From Salinimicrobium sp964572365 (GTDB taxonomy: Bacteria; Bacteroidota; Bacteroidia; Flavobacteriales; Flavobacteriaceae), in contig CAZNFK010000094.1 in the NCBI GenBank assembly GCA_964572365.1, positions 1-8,484 on the forward strand: a stretch of 8,484 bases of DNA, given 5' to 3'. Positions 1 through 7,225 of this stretch are shown in pieces (position 1 is the first letter of the stretch; each line of letters starts with the position of its first letter). The translations under genes were made by a program, and so were the position numbers. A model generated the notes under the pieces. That model had not been told where the DNA came from. It saw nothing but the letters and a program-made list of their open reading frames with translations, and did not search any database.

Positions 1-77
1 CCGGGGGTTTCAGAAAGCTTTAACAGGCTGCCACTTCTTTAATACCTATTTTTAGAAGGAACAAAAATCGTCGGCCT

Positions 78-1442
78 ATGTCACTCTTCGGAAAAGTAAA
101 GAACACGATCAATCTTTTAAAAAATGTGGATCTCGATCAGCTCGCAAAGATCAATGAGCAGATCGACCTTTCGGAAGCCATGAAAGCCCTGGGAAACCTG
201 GATGAACGTCAGTTGAAGGGGCTCATGAAAATGCTGAAGACCAAGCGCCGCAAAGGCCAGGCAGACCTCCCTCCTATTGACGGCGATTTCTACAACCTGG
301 ACCTGAAGCTCACACCAGAGCAACGAGAGCTCCAGCTTAAGGTGCGCAATCTTATGGAAGACGAGGTACGGCCGTTGATCAATGATCATTGGAACCGGGC
401 AAAATTCCCGTTTGAGGTGATCGAGATGTTCAAAAAATTAAATATTGCCGGAATTCCCTATGAAGGCTATGGCTGCCCCAACCTGCCCTTTTTGATGGAG
501 GGCGTCATCGCGCAGGAGATCGCAAGGGTTGACGTTTCGATTTCCACCTTTTTCGGGGTGCACAGCGGGCTGGCCATGGGTTCGATCTATCTCTGCGGAA
601 GTGAGGCGCAGAAAGAAGAATGGCTGCCTCAAATGCAGAAACTCGAAAAGATAGGTGCCTTTGGCCTTACCGAGCCCAACGTGGGAAGCGGCGTGGCCGG
701 CGGACTGGAAACCACTTGTAAGTTCGATGGGGAGAACTGGGTGATCAACGGACAAAAAAAATGGATAGGGAATGCCACTTTTGCCGATGTGATCATCATC
801 TGGGCCCGGGATGAAGATTCCAACCAGGTGAAGGGGTTCCTGGTAAGAAAAGAAAACCCAGGGTTCAAAGCCGAAAAGATGGAAGACAAGATGGCCCTGC
901 GCATAGTACAGAACGCGCTTATCACCCTTACCGACTGCAAAGTTCCTGAAAATGACCGACTCAAAAAAGCCGATTCTTTCAAAGACACGGCCAATGTACT
1001 GCGAATGACCCGGGCGGGAGTAGCCTGGCAAGCCGTGGGCTGTGCCCGGGGCGCGTATGAAAGCGCGTTGAAGTACACCAAAAAACGAGAACAGTTTGGT
1101 CGGCCTATCGCCTCTTACCAGCTGATACAGGATCACCTGGTAGAGATGATCTCCAACCTTACCGCCATGCAAACCCTGTGTTTTAGGTTATCTGAATTGC
1201 AGGACCAGGATCTTTTAAAGGACGAACATGCCTCTTTGGCTAAAGTTTTCTGCAGTATGCGTATGCGCGATGTGGTGAGTCGGGCCCGCGAGGTAATGGG
1301 CGGTAACGGAATTTTACTCGAGTATGACGTAGCGCGTTTCGTTGCCGATGCCGAAGCCATTTACAGCTACGAAGGTACCAAAGAGATCAACTCCCTTATT
1401 GTGGGCAGGGCGATCACAGGTTATAGTGCCTTCGTATCTTAA
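78..1442 (+). CDS. Acyl-CoA dehydrogenase, glutaryl-CoA dehydrogenase/ACX4-like branch, with N-terminal extension
   Basis: This is a cytoplasmic FAD flavoenzyme of 454 aa that should oxidise an acyl-CoA to the enoyl-CoA. The acyl-CoA dehydrogenase fold starts near residue 72 and runs to the end. Visible landmarks are FGLTEPNVGSG (195-205, flavin/substrate loop), REQFGRP (337-343), VMGGNG (406-411) and the catalytic base Glu432 in YEGT (431-434), followed by GRAITG as in glutaryl-CoA dehydrogenases. By remembered alignment the Arg that binds the glutarate carboxylate in human GCDH (Arg94 mature numbering) is Ser156 here, and WIGNATFAD, RIVQN and VAWQ recall plant ACX4. Glutaryl-CoA is therefore an uncertain substrate. 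Residues 1-70 are an extra, mostly helical, charged segment, so the protein is about 65 aa longer than usual. An in-frame stop at 21-23 and no other upstream ATG support this start; AGAAGGA lies 17 bases upstream, farther than normal. It is the first gene of a possible operon with the next two. Confidence 0.93.
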   Translation: MSLFGKVKNTINLLKNVDLDQLAKINEQIDLSEAMKALGNLDERQLKGLMKMLKTKRRKGQADLPPIDGDFYNLDLKLTPEQRELQLKVRNLMEDEVRPLINDHWNRAKFPFEVIEMFKKLNIAGIPYEGYGCPNLPFLMEGVIAQEIARVDVSISTFFGVHSGLAMGSIYLCGSEAQKEEWLPQMQKLEKIGAFGLTEPNVGSGVAGGLETTCKFDGENWVINGQKKWIGNATFADVIIIWARDEDSNQVKGFLVRKENPGFKAEKMEDKMALRIVQNALITLTDCKVPENDRLKKADSFKDTANVLRMTRAGVAWQAVGCARGAYESALKYTKKREQFGRPIASYQLIQDHLVEMISNLTAMQTLCFRLSELQDQDLLKDEHASLAKVFCSMRMRDVVSRAREVMGGNGILLEYDVARFVADAEAIYSYEGTKEINSLIVGRAITGYSAFVS

Positions 1443-1448
1443 CGAAGG
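1429..1448 (+). other. Small hairpin straddling the acyl-CoA dehydrogenase stop codon
   Basis: CCTTCGT (1429-1435) and ACGAAGG (1442-1448) are perfect 7-base complements around a 6-base loop that contains part of the TAA stop (1440-1442). No T-tract follows directly, so it is a poor intrinsic terminator. It could affect mRNA stability between the first two genes, or be chance. Confidence 0.3.
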
Positions 1449-1476
1449 AACTCAGAACAAAAATTTTGTCCTAATG

Positions 1477-1504
1477 TCTAAAGACTAACGACTAAAGACT
1501 ACAA
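1477..1504 (+). repeat. Degenerate 7-base tandem repeat before the reductase start codon
   Basis: The units are TCTAAAG, ACTAACG, ACTAAAG and a decayed ACTACAA, ending one base before the ATG at 1506. The period is exactly 7. The repeat occupies the place where a Shine-Dalgarno sequence would sit, and none is visible. Similar heptad runs in front of genes are something I recall from flavobacterial intergenic regions, but I could not search for them. Confidence 0.6.
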
Positions 1505-1505
1505 A

Positions 1506-2426
1506 ATGTCCTTTTTAATTATATCCCCCAATAGAGATTCGCAGAAATGGATCAACGCCTTTCAGAAACAGGAGCCCGACCTGGAGATCGACGTTTATCC
1601 TGAAGTGAACGATCCCGAAAAAGTTGAATTCGTGCTGTCGTGGAACCATCCGCACGGAATATTTTTAGAGTATCCCAATCTGAAGGTCATCGCCTCCATG
1701 GGAGCTGGCATTGATCATATCATCACAGATCGTGATATTCCGGAGCATGTAAAGATCACCCGTGTGGTGGATGAACAGCTGACCGAAGACATGAGTGTCT
1801 TTGTGCTTTCCCTTTGCCTGGAACACCTCCGGAACCTGTCTTTTCACCATTGCAGTAAAAAATGGTATCCGCAACCTTACAAACGACCTGAAGACATGAA
1901 GGTGGGTATTATGGGTCTTGGCGTCCTCGGAGTGGCAGTGGCCGAAAAGCTCATTCGCAACAAATTTGATGTGTATGGCTGGCGAAAACAGAAAAAGGAC
2001 ATCCTTGGCGTCAATACCTTTTACGGAAAAGAGCAGCTGGATGACTTCCTGAAAAACTCAGATATCCTGGTTTGTTTGCTCCCGCTCACTTCAGAAACCG
2101 AAAATATCCTGAACAAAGAACTCTTTCAGAAATTACCAAAAGATGCGTATCTTATCAATGTCGCCCGCGGCAATCATTTGGTGGAAGAAGACCTGTTGGA
2201 AATGCTGGACAGCGGCCATCTTTCGGGTGCGAGCCTGGATGTTTTCCGAGAGGAACCCCTGCCAAAGGAGCACCCTTTCTGGCAACATCACAAAATAAAG
2301 ATCACCCCCCATATTGCCAGTGTTACGAATCCGGCGACCGTGGTCCCCCAGCTGCTGGAGAACTTCCGGAACATGAGAAATGACAGTCCCCTGAACAACC
2401 TTGTCTCCCGCAAAAAGGAATATTAA
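1506..2426 (+). CDS. GhrA-like glyoxylate/hydroxypyruvate reductase (D-2-hydroxyacid dehydrogenase family)
   Basis: This is a cytoplasmic NAD(P)H-dependent reductase of 2-oxoacids, with glyoxylate to glycolate and hydroxypyruvate to D-glycerate the likely reactions. At 306 aa it matches the length of E. coli GhrA (312). Visible elements are the substrate-loop segment ASMGAGID (63-70), the Rossmann glycine motif GLGVLG (137-142), catalytic Arg221 in INVARG, Glu250 in REEP and His269 in TPHIAS, giving a complete Arg-Glu-His triad. Arg160 and the lysines after it, at the end of the second Rossmann strand, favour NADPH over NADH. The C-terminus PLNNLVSRKKEY follows the GhrA pattern. There is no Shine-Dalgarno; the ATG follows a 7-base repeat. 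It starts 63 bases after the acyl-CoA dehydrogenase and ends 44 bases before the stress protein, so co-transcription is plausible. The exact substrate cannot be read from sequence. Confidence 0.92.
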   Translation: MSFLIISPNRDSQKWINAFQKQEPDLEIDVYPEVNDPEKVEFVLSWNHPHGIFLEYPNLKVIASMGAGIDHIITDRDIPEHVKITRVVDEQLTEDMSVFVLSLCLEHLRNLSFHHCSKKWYPQPYKRPEDMKVGIMGLGVLGVAVAEKLIRNKFDVYGWRKQKKDILGVNTFYGKEQLDDFLKNSDILVCLLPLTSETENILNKELFQKLPKDAYLINVARGNHLVEEDLLEMLDSGHLSGASLDVFREEPLPKEHPFWQHHKIKITPHIASVTNPATVVPQLLENFRNMRNDSPLNNLVSRKKEY

Positions 2427-2470
2427 AGAGACAAGAAGAAGATTTTTTCAGAACTCAAAATTCAAAGAAA

Positions 2471-2917
2471 ATGACCGATCTAAAGAACATCCTGGTCGCC
2501 GTTGATTTTAACGATGCCGTAGGGGAATTGCTGGGATACGCCGAAGGCCTGGCCGAAAAGTTCGGTGCCAAGGTATGGGTGGTGCACGTAGCCGAACCCG
2601 ATCCCGATTTTGTGGGCATGGAACCCGGGCCGCAGTACATCAGGGATTTTAAGGCCGAGGACCTGCGCGATGTTCATCGCAACCTGCAAAACATTTGCAA
2701 GACCTTTTTGGGAGAAGAGGTGGAACACGAAGCTCTGCTCATTCAGGGTTCCACGGTAGAGACCGTCCTTGAAGAGGCCCAGAAACTACAGTCGGACCTG
2801 CTGATCGTGGGTACCCATAAATACAGTTTTTTGCATAACCTGCTACAGGAAAGGATCTCTCTAAAGTTGCTGAAGAAAGCTAACATTCCGGTGCTGGCGG
2901 TGCCGATAGAGGAATAA
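2471..2917 (+). CDS. Universal stress protein (UspA family), degenerate nucleotide site
   Basis: A 148-aa single-domain Usp, normal length for the family, cytoplasmic and probably dimeric. Typical features are the first strand NILVAVDF with Asp12, the central strand VWVVHV (35-40), and DLLIVGTH (109-116) followed by the last helix and the strand IPVLAVP (139-145). The ATP-binding signature of this family is G-2x-G-9x-G-(S/T). Here Gly114 is present, but the second Gly aligns with Lys117 and the final Gly-Ser with Glu127-Arg128, so ATP binding in the usual way is doubtful. It may belong to the non-ATP-binding Usp type. It follows the reductase by 44 bases and has no clear Shine-Dalgarno. A role in stress or growth arrest is inferred from the family only. 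Confidence 0.9.
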   Translation: MTDLKNILVAVDFNDAVGELLGYAEGLAEKFGAKVWVVHVAEPDPDFVGMEPGPQYIRDFKAEDLRDVHRNLQNICKTFLGEEVEHEALLIQGSTVETVLEEAQKLQSDLLIVGTHKYSFLHNLLQERISLKLLKKANIPVLAVPIEE

Positions 2918-2940
2918 TTTTGTGAGTTTCATTGTCTCCC

Positions 2941-3006
2941 CGAGCGGAGTCGAGGAGTATCTTTGAATCTGAATTCACCTTAAGAAGAAGGTCTCGACTC
3001 CGCTCG
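2941..3006. repeat. REP-like inverted repeat with 14-base perfect arms
   Basis: CGAGCGGAGTCGAG (2941-2954) and its exact reverse complement (2993-3006) enclose a 38-base spacer. The stem begins 24 bases after the Usp stop. No T-tract follows, so it is not a standard terminator. The core CTCGACTCCGCTCG resembles palindromes I recall as dispersed in flavobacterial genomes, so it is probably a copy of a repeated family. It may also stabilise or process the 3' end of the upstream mRNA. Confidence 0.75.
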
Positions 3007-3073
3007 ACCAAGACAAATTAACCGCATTCTGGATTTATTCCGAACCTTAGATACTTCAAAAACCTCCCCTGAG

Positions 3074-3094
3074 AACCTGAAACAAGTTCAGGTT
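3074..3094. repeat. Short palindromic intergenic element (AACCTGAA / TTCAGGTT)
   Basis: Perfect 8-base arms (3074-3081 and 3087-3094) with the loop ACAAG. The core CCTGAAACAAGTTCAGG matches a hairpin I remember as common between genes in Flavobacteriaceae. It lies about 190 bases upstream of the catalase. Without T-tracts on either side it is more likely a dispersed repeat than a terminator. Confidence 0.6.
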
Positions 3095-3282
3095 GATGCA
3101 GTTACTTATTCACTTTTTCCCCGATTTCCCAATTACCACCAGTGGTATGGCCATGGTCTTATTTTCCTTTGATCCTCCCCATCAGAAAATTTTGGCAAAA
3201 CCCCGGCTCTTGTTTAACAAAACGTTGGGCTTCAGCACTTTGCGATTGTGTAATTTTAAGAGAACACTAAGCAATCATTATT

Positions 3283-5424
3283 ATGAAAAAAGAAGAAAAC
3301 AAGGACAAGCCGACTTCGAAAAAGTCGGAAGATATGGCCAAAAATACCTCCAATCCAGATGGTAAGACAATGACTACCAACCAGGGGCTGAAGATCAATG
3401 ATGCCAATAATTCCCTAAAGGCCGGGGAGCGGGGTGCTACTTTACTCGAAGATTTCATATTAAGAGAAAAGATCACTCATTTTGACCATGAACGCATCCC
3501 CGAGCGGATAGTTCATGCCCGTGGGAGTGGCGCCCATGGCTATTTTGAGCTTTATGAAAGTCAGGAGGAAATAACAAAAGCAGGAATTTTCACCGATACT
3601 TCCAGGAAGACACCTGTATTTGTTCGGTTTTCGACTGTTGCAGGTTCCAAGGGTTCTGCCGATCTGGCCCGGGATGTACGTGGCTTTGCGGTGAAATTCT
3701 ACACCGAGGAAGGCGTTTTTGACCTGGTGGGCAACAATATGCCCATTTTTTTTATTCAGGACGCTATGAAATTCCCTGATCTCATTCACTCGGTAAAACC
3801 CGAACCGAACAGGGAAATTCCGCAGGCTGCATCAGCCCACGACACCTTCTACGATTTTATTTCTCACGCCACAGAAACCCTGCACAACCAGATCTGGTTG
3901 ATGAGTGACAGGGCGATCCCCAGGAGTTTCAGGATGATGGAAGGCTTCGGGATCCATACCTTCAGAATGGTAAATAAAGAAGGTAAATCGCACTTCGTGA
4001 AGTTCCATTGGAAACCCAGGCTCGGGGTACGGTCAGTTACCTGGGATGAGGCCGTGAAGATACACGGGGCAGATGCCGATTTTCACCGGCGGGACCTGTG
4101 GGATGCCATTGACGCGGGGCATTATCCCGAATGGGAATTAGGAATACAGGTAGTGCCGCAGGAGGACGAACATAAATTTGACTTTGACCTCCTGGACCCT
4201 ACCAAACTCATTCCGGAAGAGATGGTTCCCGTTAAGATCATTGGAAAAATGACTCTGAACCGGAATCCGGATAATTTCTTTGCCGAAACAGAACAGGTGG
4301 CTTTCCACCCGGGGCACGTGGTTCCCGGAATTGATTTCACCAACGATCCGTTGTTGCAGGGAAGGCTTTTCTCTTACACCGATACCCAGCTTTCCAGATT
4401 GGGAAGCCCGAATTTCCATGAAATCCCCATCAACCGGCCCGTCAATGAAGTTCATAACAACCAGCGGGACGCCCATATGAGAATGACGGTGAATAAAGGC
4501 AAAACGGCCTACTTCCCCAATTCTCTAGGCGGCGGTTGTCCTCATCTCGCCAAAATCGCGGAAGGAGGTTTTTCAACCTATGAGGAAAGAATAGACGCGA
4601 AGAAAGTGAGAGGCCGAAGCGAAAGTTTCAGCGACCATTTCTCGCAACCCGGTTTATTCTATCGTAGCCTGCAAGAATGGGAAAAACAACACGTGGCCGA
4701 TGGATACTCTTTTGAACTCGGAAAATGTACTTATGACCATATCAAAAAACGCATGCTCTGGCTTATCAATCAGATAGACGAAGATCTGGCAGAGCGGGTT
4801 TCGAAGAACCTGGGGATGAAAGTACCTAATGATATTGAAAAACCCATAAATCAGGCAATAGGAGCCGATGATGATGTTGAAAAACACCAGCCCGGTCCCC
4901 GGAAAAATTATTTGGATAAATCTTCAGCCTTAAGCCAGACGCATATTAAATCAGACAGCATTGTTAGCCGCAAGATCGCTGTACTGGTGAGCGACGGTTT
5001 CCGCGAAAGCGAAATGAACAAAATGAAAAAAGCCCTGGAGCAAAAAGGAGGGGTAGTCAACCTGGTGGCCACCCACGGGGGAGAGGTGAAGTGCGATAAA
5101 GGCGATAACCACAAAGTGGATGCCGCTTTGATGACCACCGAAAGCGTTCTGTTTGACGCGGTCTATGTACCGGGCGGAAAAGAGAGCATAGCATCCCTTA
5201 TGAAGGAGGCCAAGGCCAAGAAATTCATCAATGAGGCCCTGAAGCATTGTAAAGCCATTGCTGCAGATTCTGAGGGTGAAAAACTGCTGGATGCTACCTA
5301 CGCCAAAGATTTTAAAGATGATGAAGCAGTGTTCATCAACGGGGAAGCTTCCAAATTCATTGCTGCCATTGCAAAACACAGGAACTGGAAACGCGAAGAA
5401 GCAGCTATGATGATCCCTGCCTGA
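3283..5424 (+). CDS. katE: Large-subunit monofunctional catalase (clade 2, HPII/KatE type)
   Basis: This cytoplasmic haem enzyme disproportionates hydrogen peroxide to water and oxygen. At 713 aa it is the large-subunit type; E. coli HPII (753 aa) has a longer N-terminal arm. After a Lys-rich arm (1-45) the catalase core runs from TLLEDFILREKITHFDHERI (53-72). Catalytic His78 (VHARG), Asn151 (VGNN) and the haem-ligand Tyr365 (FSYTDTQ) keep the spacing of HPII His128, Asn201 and Tyr415. His342 corresponds to HPII His392, which is bonded to that Tyr, so a modified haem d is possible. Residues 564-713 form the PfpI/DJ-1-like C-terminal domain; its nucleophile position reads AADSEG (Asp662 instead of Cys), so it is structural rather than enzymatic, as is known for this clade. 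The protein ends in IPA like HPII. The gene is probably monocistronic: a palindrome-bearing gap precedes it and a strong terminator follows. No OxyR or PerR site is evident. Confidence 0.97.
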   Translation: MKKEENKDKPTSKKSEDMAKNTSNPDGKTMTTNQGLKINDANNSLKAGERGATLLEDFILREKITHFDHERIPERIVHARGSGAHGYFELYESQEEITKAGIFTDTSRKTPVFVRFSTVAGSKGSADLARDVRGFAVKFYTEEGVFDLVGNNMPIFFIQDAMKFPDLIHSVKPEPNREIPQAASAHDTFYDFISHATETLHNQIWLMSDRAIPRSFRMMEGFGIHTFRMVNKEGKSHFVKFHWKPRLGVRSVTWDEAVKIHGADADFHRRDLWDAIDAGHYPEWELGIQVVPQEDEHKFDFDLLDPTKLIPEEMVPVKIIGKMTLNRNPDNFFAETEQVAFHPGHVVPGIDFTNDPLLQGRLFSYTDTQLSRLGSPNFHEIPINRPVNEVHNNQRDAHMRMTVNKGKTAYFPNSLGGGCPHLAKIAEGGFSTYEERIDAKKVRGRSESFSDHFSQPGLFYRSLQEWEKQHVADGYSFELGKCTYDHIKKRMLWLINQIDEDLAERVSKNLGMKVPNDIEKPINQAIGADDDVEKHQPGPRKNYLDKSSALSQTHIKSDSIVSRKIAVLVSDGFRESEMNKMKKALEQKGGVVNLVATHGGEVKCDKGDNHKVDAALMTTESVLFDAVYVPGGKESIASLMKEAKAKKFINEALKHCKAIAADSEGEKLLDATYAKDFKDDEAVFINGEASKFIAAIAKHRNWKREEAAMMIPA

Positions 5425-5437
5425 GTCATTAAATCAA

Positions 5438-5478
5438 TAAAGTATAGAGACGCGCCGGTAGCGCGTCTTTATACTTTA
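5438..5478. terminator. Bidirectional intrinsic terminator between convergent genes
   Basis: An 18-base-pair stem (5438-5455 with 5461-5478) has a 5-base loop (CGGTA). It is perfect except for one G-T wobble at 5447/5469. The GC-rich apex GACGCGC/GCGCGTC sits on an A/T-rich base that provides T-rich ends on both strands. It begins 14 bases after the catalase stop and ends 15 bases before the minus-strand TPR gene stop, so it can serve both transcripts. Confidence 0.85.
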
Positions 5479-5492
5479 CCAGCTCCTTTACA

Positions 5493-7223
5493 TCATTTTA
5501 TTCTCGAACTCTCTATCTCCACATCTGCCGTAGCCCAGGAATTTTTGAGAAGTGCCTCCAGCTCTTCCACTTTTTGGCGGTCATTCATTTTTTGATAGGC
5601 CAGTTTAAGACCGTGCTGTGCCCAGCCATTCTTTGGATAGATCTTCAGGTCCTCTTCCAGGGTTTCGACGGCATCTGCATCTTTTCCGGCCTCGATCTGC
5701 ACCGCACCCAGGTTGTGGCGAACCGAGAAGAACCAATCCGGTGGCTCCTGGAAGTTCAGGGCATCTTCAAGGGCCACTGCTTTCTGAAGCTGATTTATAC
5801 TTTCATCAAACTTTCCTTCAGAAGCCAGGATCTCCCCTCTCAAAACTTTTTCTGCGATCGCCACGATGGAATGCATGGTGTTGATCTCCCACAATTTCAT
5901 TTCCTTTAACTGCTCATTTTTCGACAGCATTTCCAGTTTTTTCAGCTCTTCTTTAGCCTTCGGAATATCCTTTTTCCCAAGGTAAGCCATACCACGGGCA
6001 TAACTTGAAATTGCTTCGGGATAAACCAGGGAATCAGAGAGCTTTCTGTTCAGGATGTTGTCCCACTTTCCAAACTTCACCTCCACAAAGTAAGGGATCA
6101 TGTAGTAATGCTGCAGCGTACCCCAACCGGGTTCTTTCATCACATCGGGATGGATGCGCTCGGCAAGCTCTTCGGCACCCATTAAGGCCCATTTGCTGTT
6201 CCCTTCCAGGGTAGCGGTCGCCGCAAGGAAGTGGTAGTTGTGCGGATAATATGCCAGCGGATAAATTCCCTGGGCGTGGCATAGGGTGACATAAGCGCTG
6301 TCCACTTCCACCGCCCTTAGGTTGGCGAGGCTGCCTTTGTGATAGTCCCCGGTTTGTATATAGGTATGGGCAGGCATGTGATTCAGGTGTCCCGCCCCGG
6401 GTACCAGCCCGTCGTCGAATTTCTTTGCACTGGCCAAAGCCCGTTCAGGCGCATTGGAGGCTTCTGTGGCGTGAATATAAAAGTGGTGGGCGCCGGGATG
6501 ATCGGGATTCTTCTCCATCAGTTTTTCCAGCAGGGTGATCACTCCCGGGGTCCATTCCCGGGGTTCACCGTCTTTGTCATACAGGTTCCAGGGATACAGA
6601 TCCATGACCGATTCGGCATACAAAGCAGCGATATCGGGATCATCGGGATACTTTTCGTAGACTTTTTTCATGGCTTCGGAATATGCCACATCCAGATCGC
6701 TGCGATCATCCACCGGCTGGGCCACGTACCGCTTCGACAAAGCATTGATCAGCGCCTGTTCCTTTTCCGGAGCATTTTTGGAAAGCTTTATAGCTTTTTG
6801 AACGGCTTCATAGGCCCGCTCGTAATTATCGGGTTCCATACCCGCATTGTAATTAGGCCCCAGAACCAGCGCGTATCCCCAGTAGCACATGCCGCATTCG
6901 GGATCGAGTTTCGCAGCATAGTAGAAAGAACGTGCCGCCTCGGCATGGTTAAAGCCGTAGGAAAGCACCAGGCCCTGGTTAAAATATTTTTGAACTTCTG
7001 GATCTTCGGTGCTAATGGGATAATGCAATACATCCAGCCCCTCAATAATAGGCGCTTTGTTATCCCCCTGGTACCACTCGCTATCTACGGTCTTTGGCGC
7101 ACAGCCGTAAGACGAGGTTACCACAGGCTCCTTCACTTCCACTTCCTGGGGCGCTGGCTCTGTGTTCTTGCAGGAGACCATCAGAACCGCCAGCATCATC
7201 ATAAAAAATCTCATCCTTTTCAT
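5493..7223 (-). CDS. TPR-repeat lipoprotein with conserved-looking His/Cys clusters
   Basis: This 576-aa protein is probably exported and lipid-anchored. The N-terminus MKRMRFF plus a hydrophobic stretch ends in the lipobox-like LMVSC with Cys18, followed by a Glu/Pro/Val-rich linker to about residue 45. Helical TPR-like repeats are clearest at 77-118, 463-490 and 502-550. The middle part is dense in His and aromatics: FNH (91-93), CGMC (110-113), HPGAHHFYIH (242-251), GHLNHMPAH (278-286), PHNYH (327-331) and SVRHN (500-504). I recall the combination CxMCYWG...LGPN, AHHFYIH and HMPAH as recurring in a family annotated only as TPR proteins; its function is unknown to me. The His-rich motifs might bind metal, which is inference. 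The start is supported by a strong Shine-Dalgarno (GAGGAGGAG, 7226-7234) and the lipoprotein signal. The amidohydrolase lies 120 bases upstream in the same direction. Confidence 0.9.
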   Translation of the reverse strand: MKRMRFFMMMLAVLMVSCKNTEPAPQEVEVKEPVVTSSYGCAPKTVDSEWYQGDNKAPIIEGLDVLHYPISTEDPEVQKYFNQGLVLSYGFNHAEAARSFYYAAKLDPECGMCYWGYALVLGPNYNAGMEPDNYERAYEAVQKAIKLSKNAPEKEQALINALSKRYVAQPVDDRSDLDVAYSEAMKKVYEKYPDDPDIAALYAESVMDLYPWNLYDKDGEPREWTPGVITLLEKLMEKNPDHPGAHHFYIHATEASNAPERALASAKKFDDGLVPGAGHLNHMPAHTYIQTGDYHKGSLANLRAVEVDSAYVTLCHAQGIYPLAYYPHNYHFLAATATLEGNSKWALMGAEELAERIHPDVMKEPGWGTLQHYYMIPYFVEVKFGKWDNILNRKLSDSLVYPEAISSYARGMAYLGKKDIPKAKEELKKLEMLSKNEQLKEMKLWEINTMHSIVAIAEKVLRGEILASEGKFDESINQLQKAVALEDALNFQEPPDWFFSVRHNLGAVQIEAGKDADAVETLEEDLKIYPKNGWAQHGLKLAYQKMNDRQKVEELEALLKNSWATADVEIESSRIK

Positions 7224-7225
7224 AG

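Larger units (their letters stand above)
2918..3282. other. 365-base intergenic region without a credible gene
   Basis: The gap between the Usp stop and the catalase start holds two unrelated palindromic elements (2941-3006 and 3074-3094). An open frame from 3093 starts inside the second palindrome, overlaps the catalase start and looks like no protein I know, so I do not call it. Before the catalase, TTG at 3225-3227 and TAATTTTA at 3251-3258 loosely resemble the Bacteroidetes -33 TTG and -7 TAnnTTTG boxes. The spacing (23 bases) is long and the last base of the -7 box is wrong, so this is only a weak promoter candidate. Confidence 0.55.

Noticed and set aside
1..55. Possible 3' end of an upstream plus-strand gene
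   Set aside because: All three forward frames are open for the first bases, with stops at 21, 40 and 53, and none of the short C-termini is recognisable, so no frame can be preferred.
438..1172. 244-codon minus-strand open frame inside the acyl-CoA dehydrogenase gene
   Set aside because: It is a shadow of a clearly coding plus-strand gene with catalytic motifs; the translation is low-complexity Phe/Gly/His-rich with no recognisable family.
1457..1469. ACAAAA-A-TTTTGT palindrome between the first two genes
   Set aside because: A short A/T-only-type palindrome like this is expected by chance in A/T-rich spacers and has no supporting context.
3225..3258. Bacteroidetes-type promoter (TTG and TAnnTTTG) before the catalase
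   Set aside because: The -7 box is TAATTTTA and the spacing is 23 bases, so the match is too poor to call; it is mentioned only in the intergenic entry.
3093..3365. 90-codon plus-strand open frame before the catalase
   Set aside because: The ATG lies in a palindromic repeat, the frame overlaps the catalase N-terminus, and the protein resembles nothing known.
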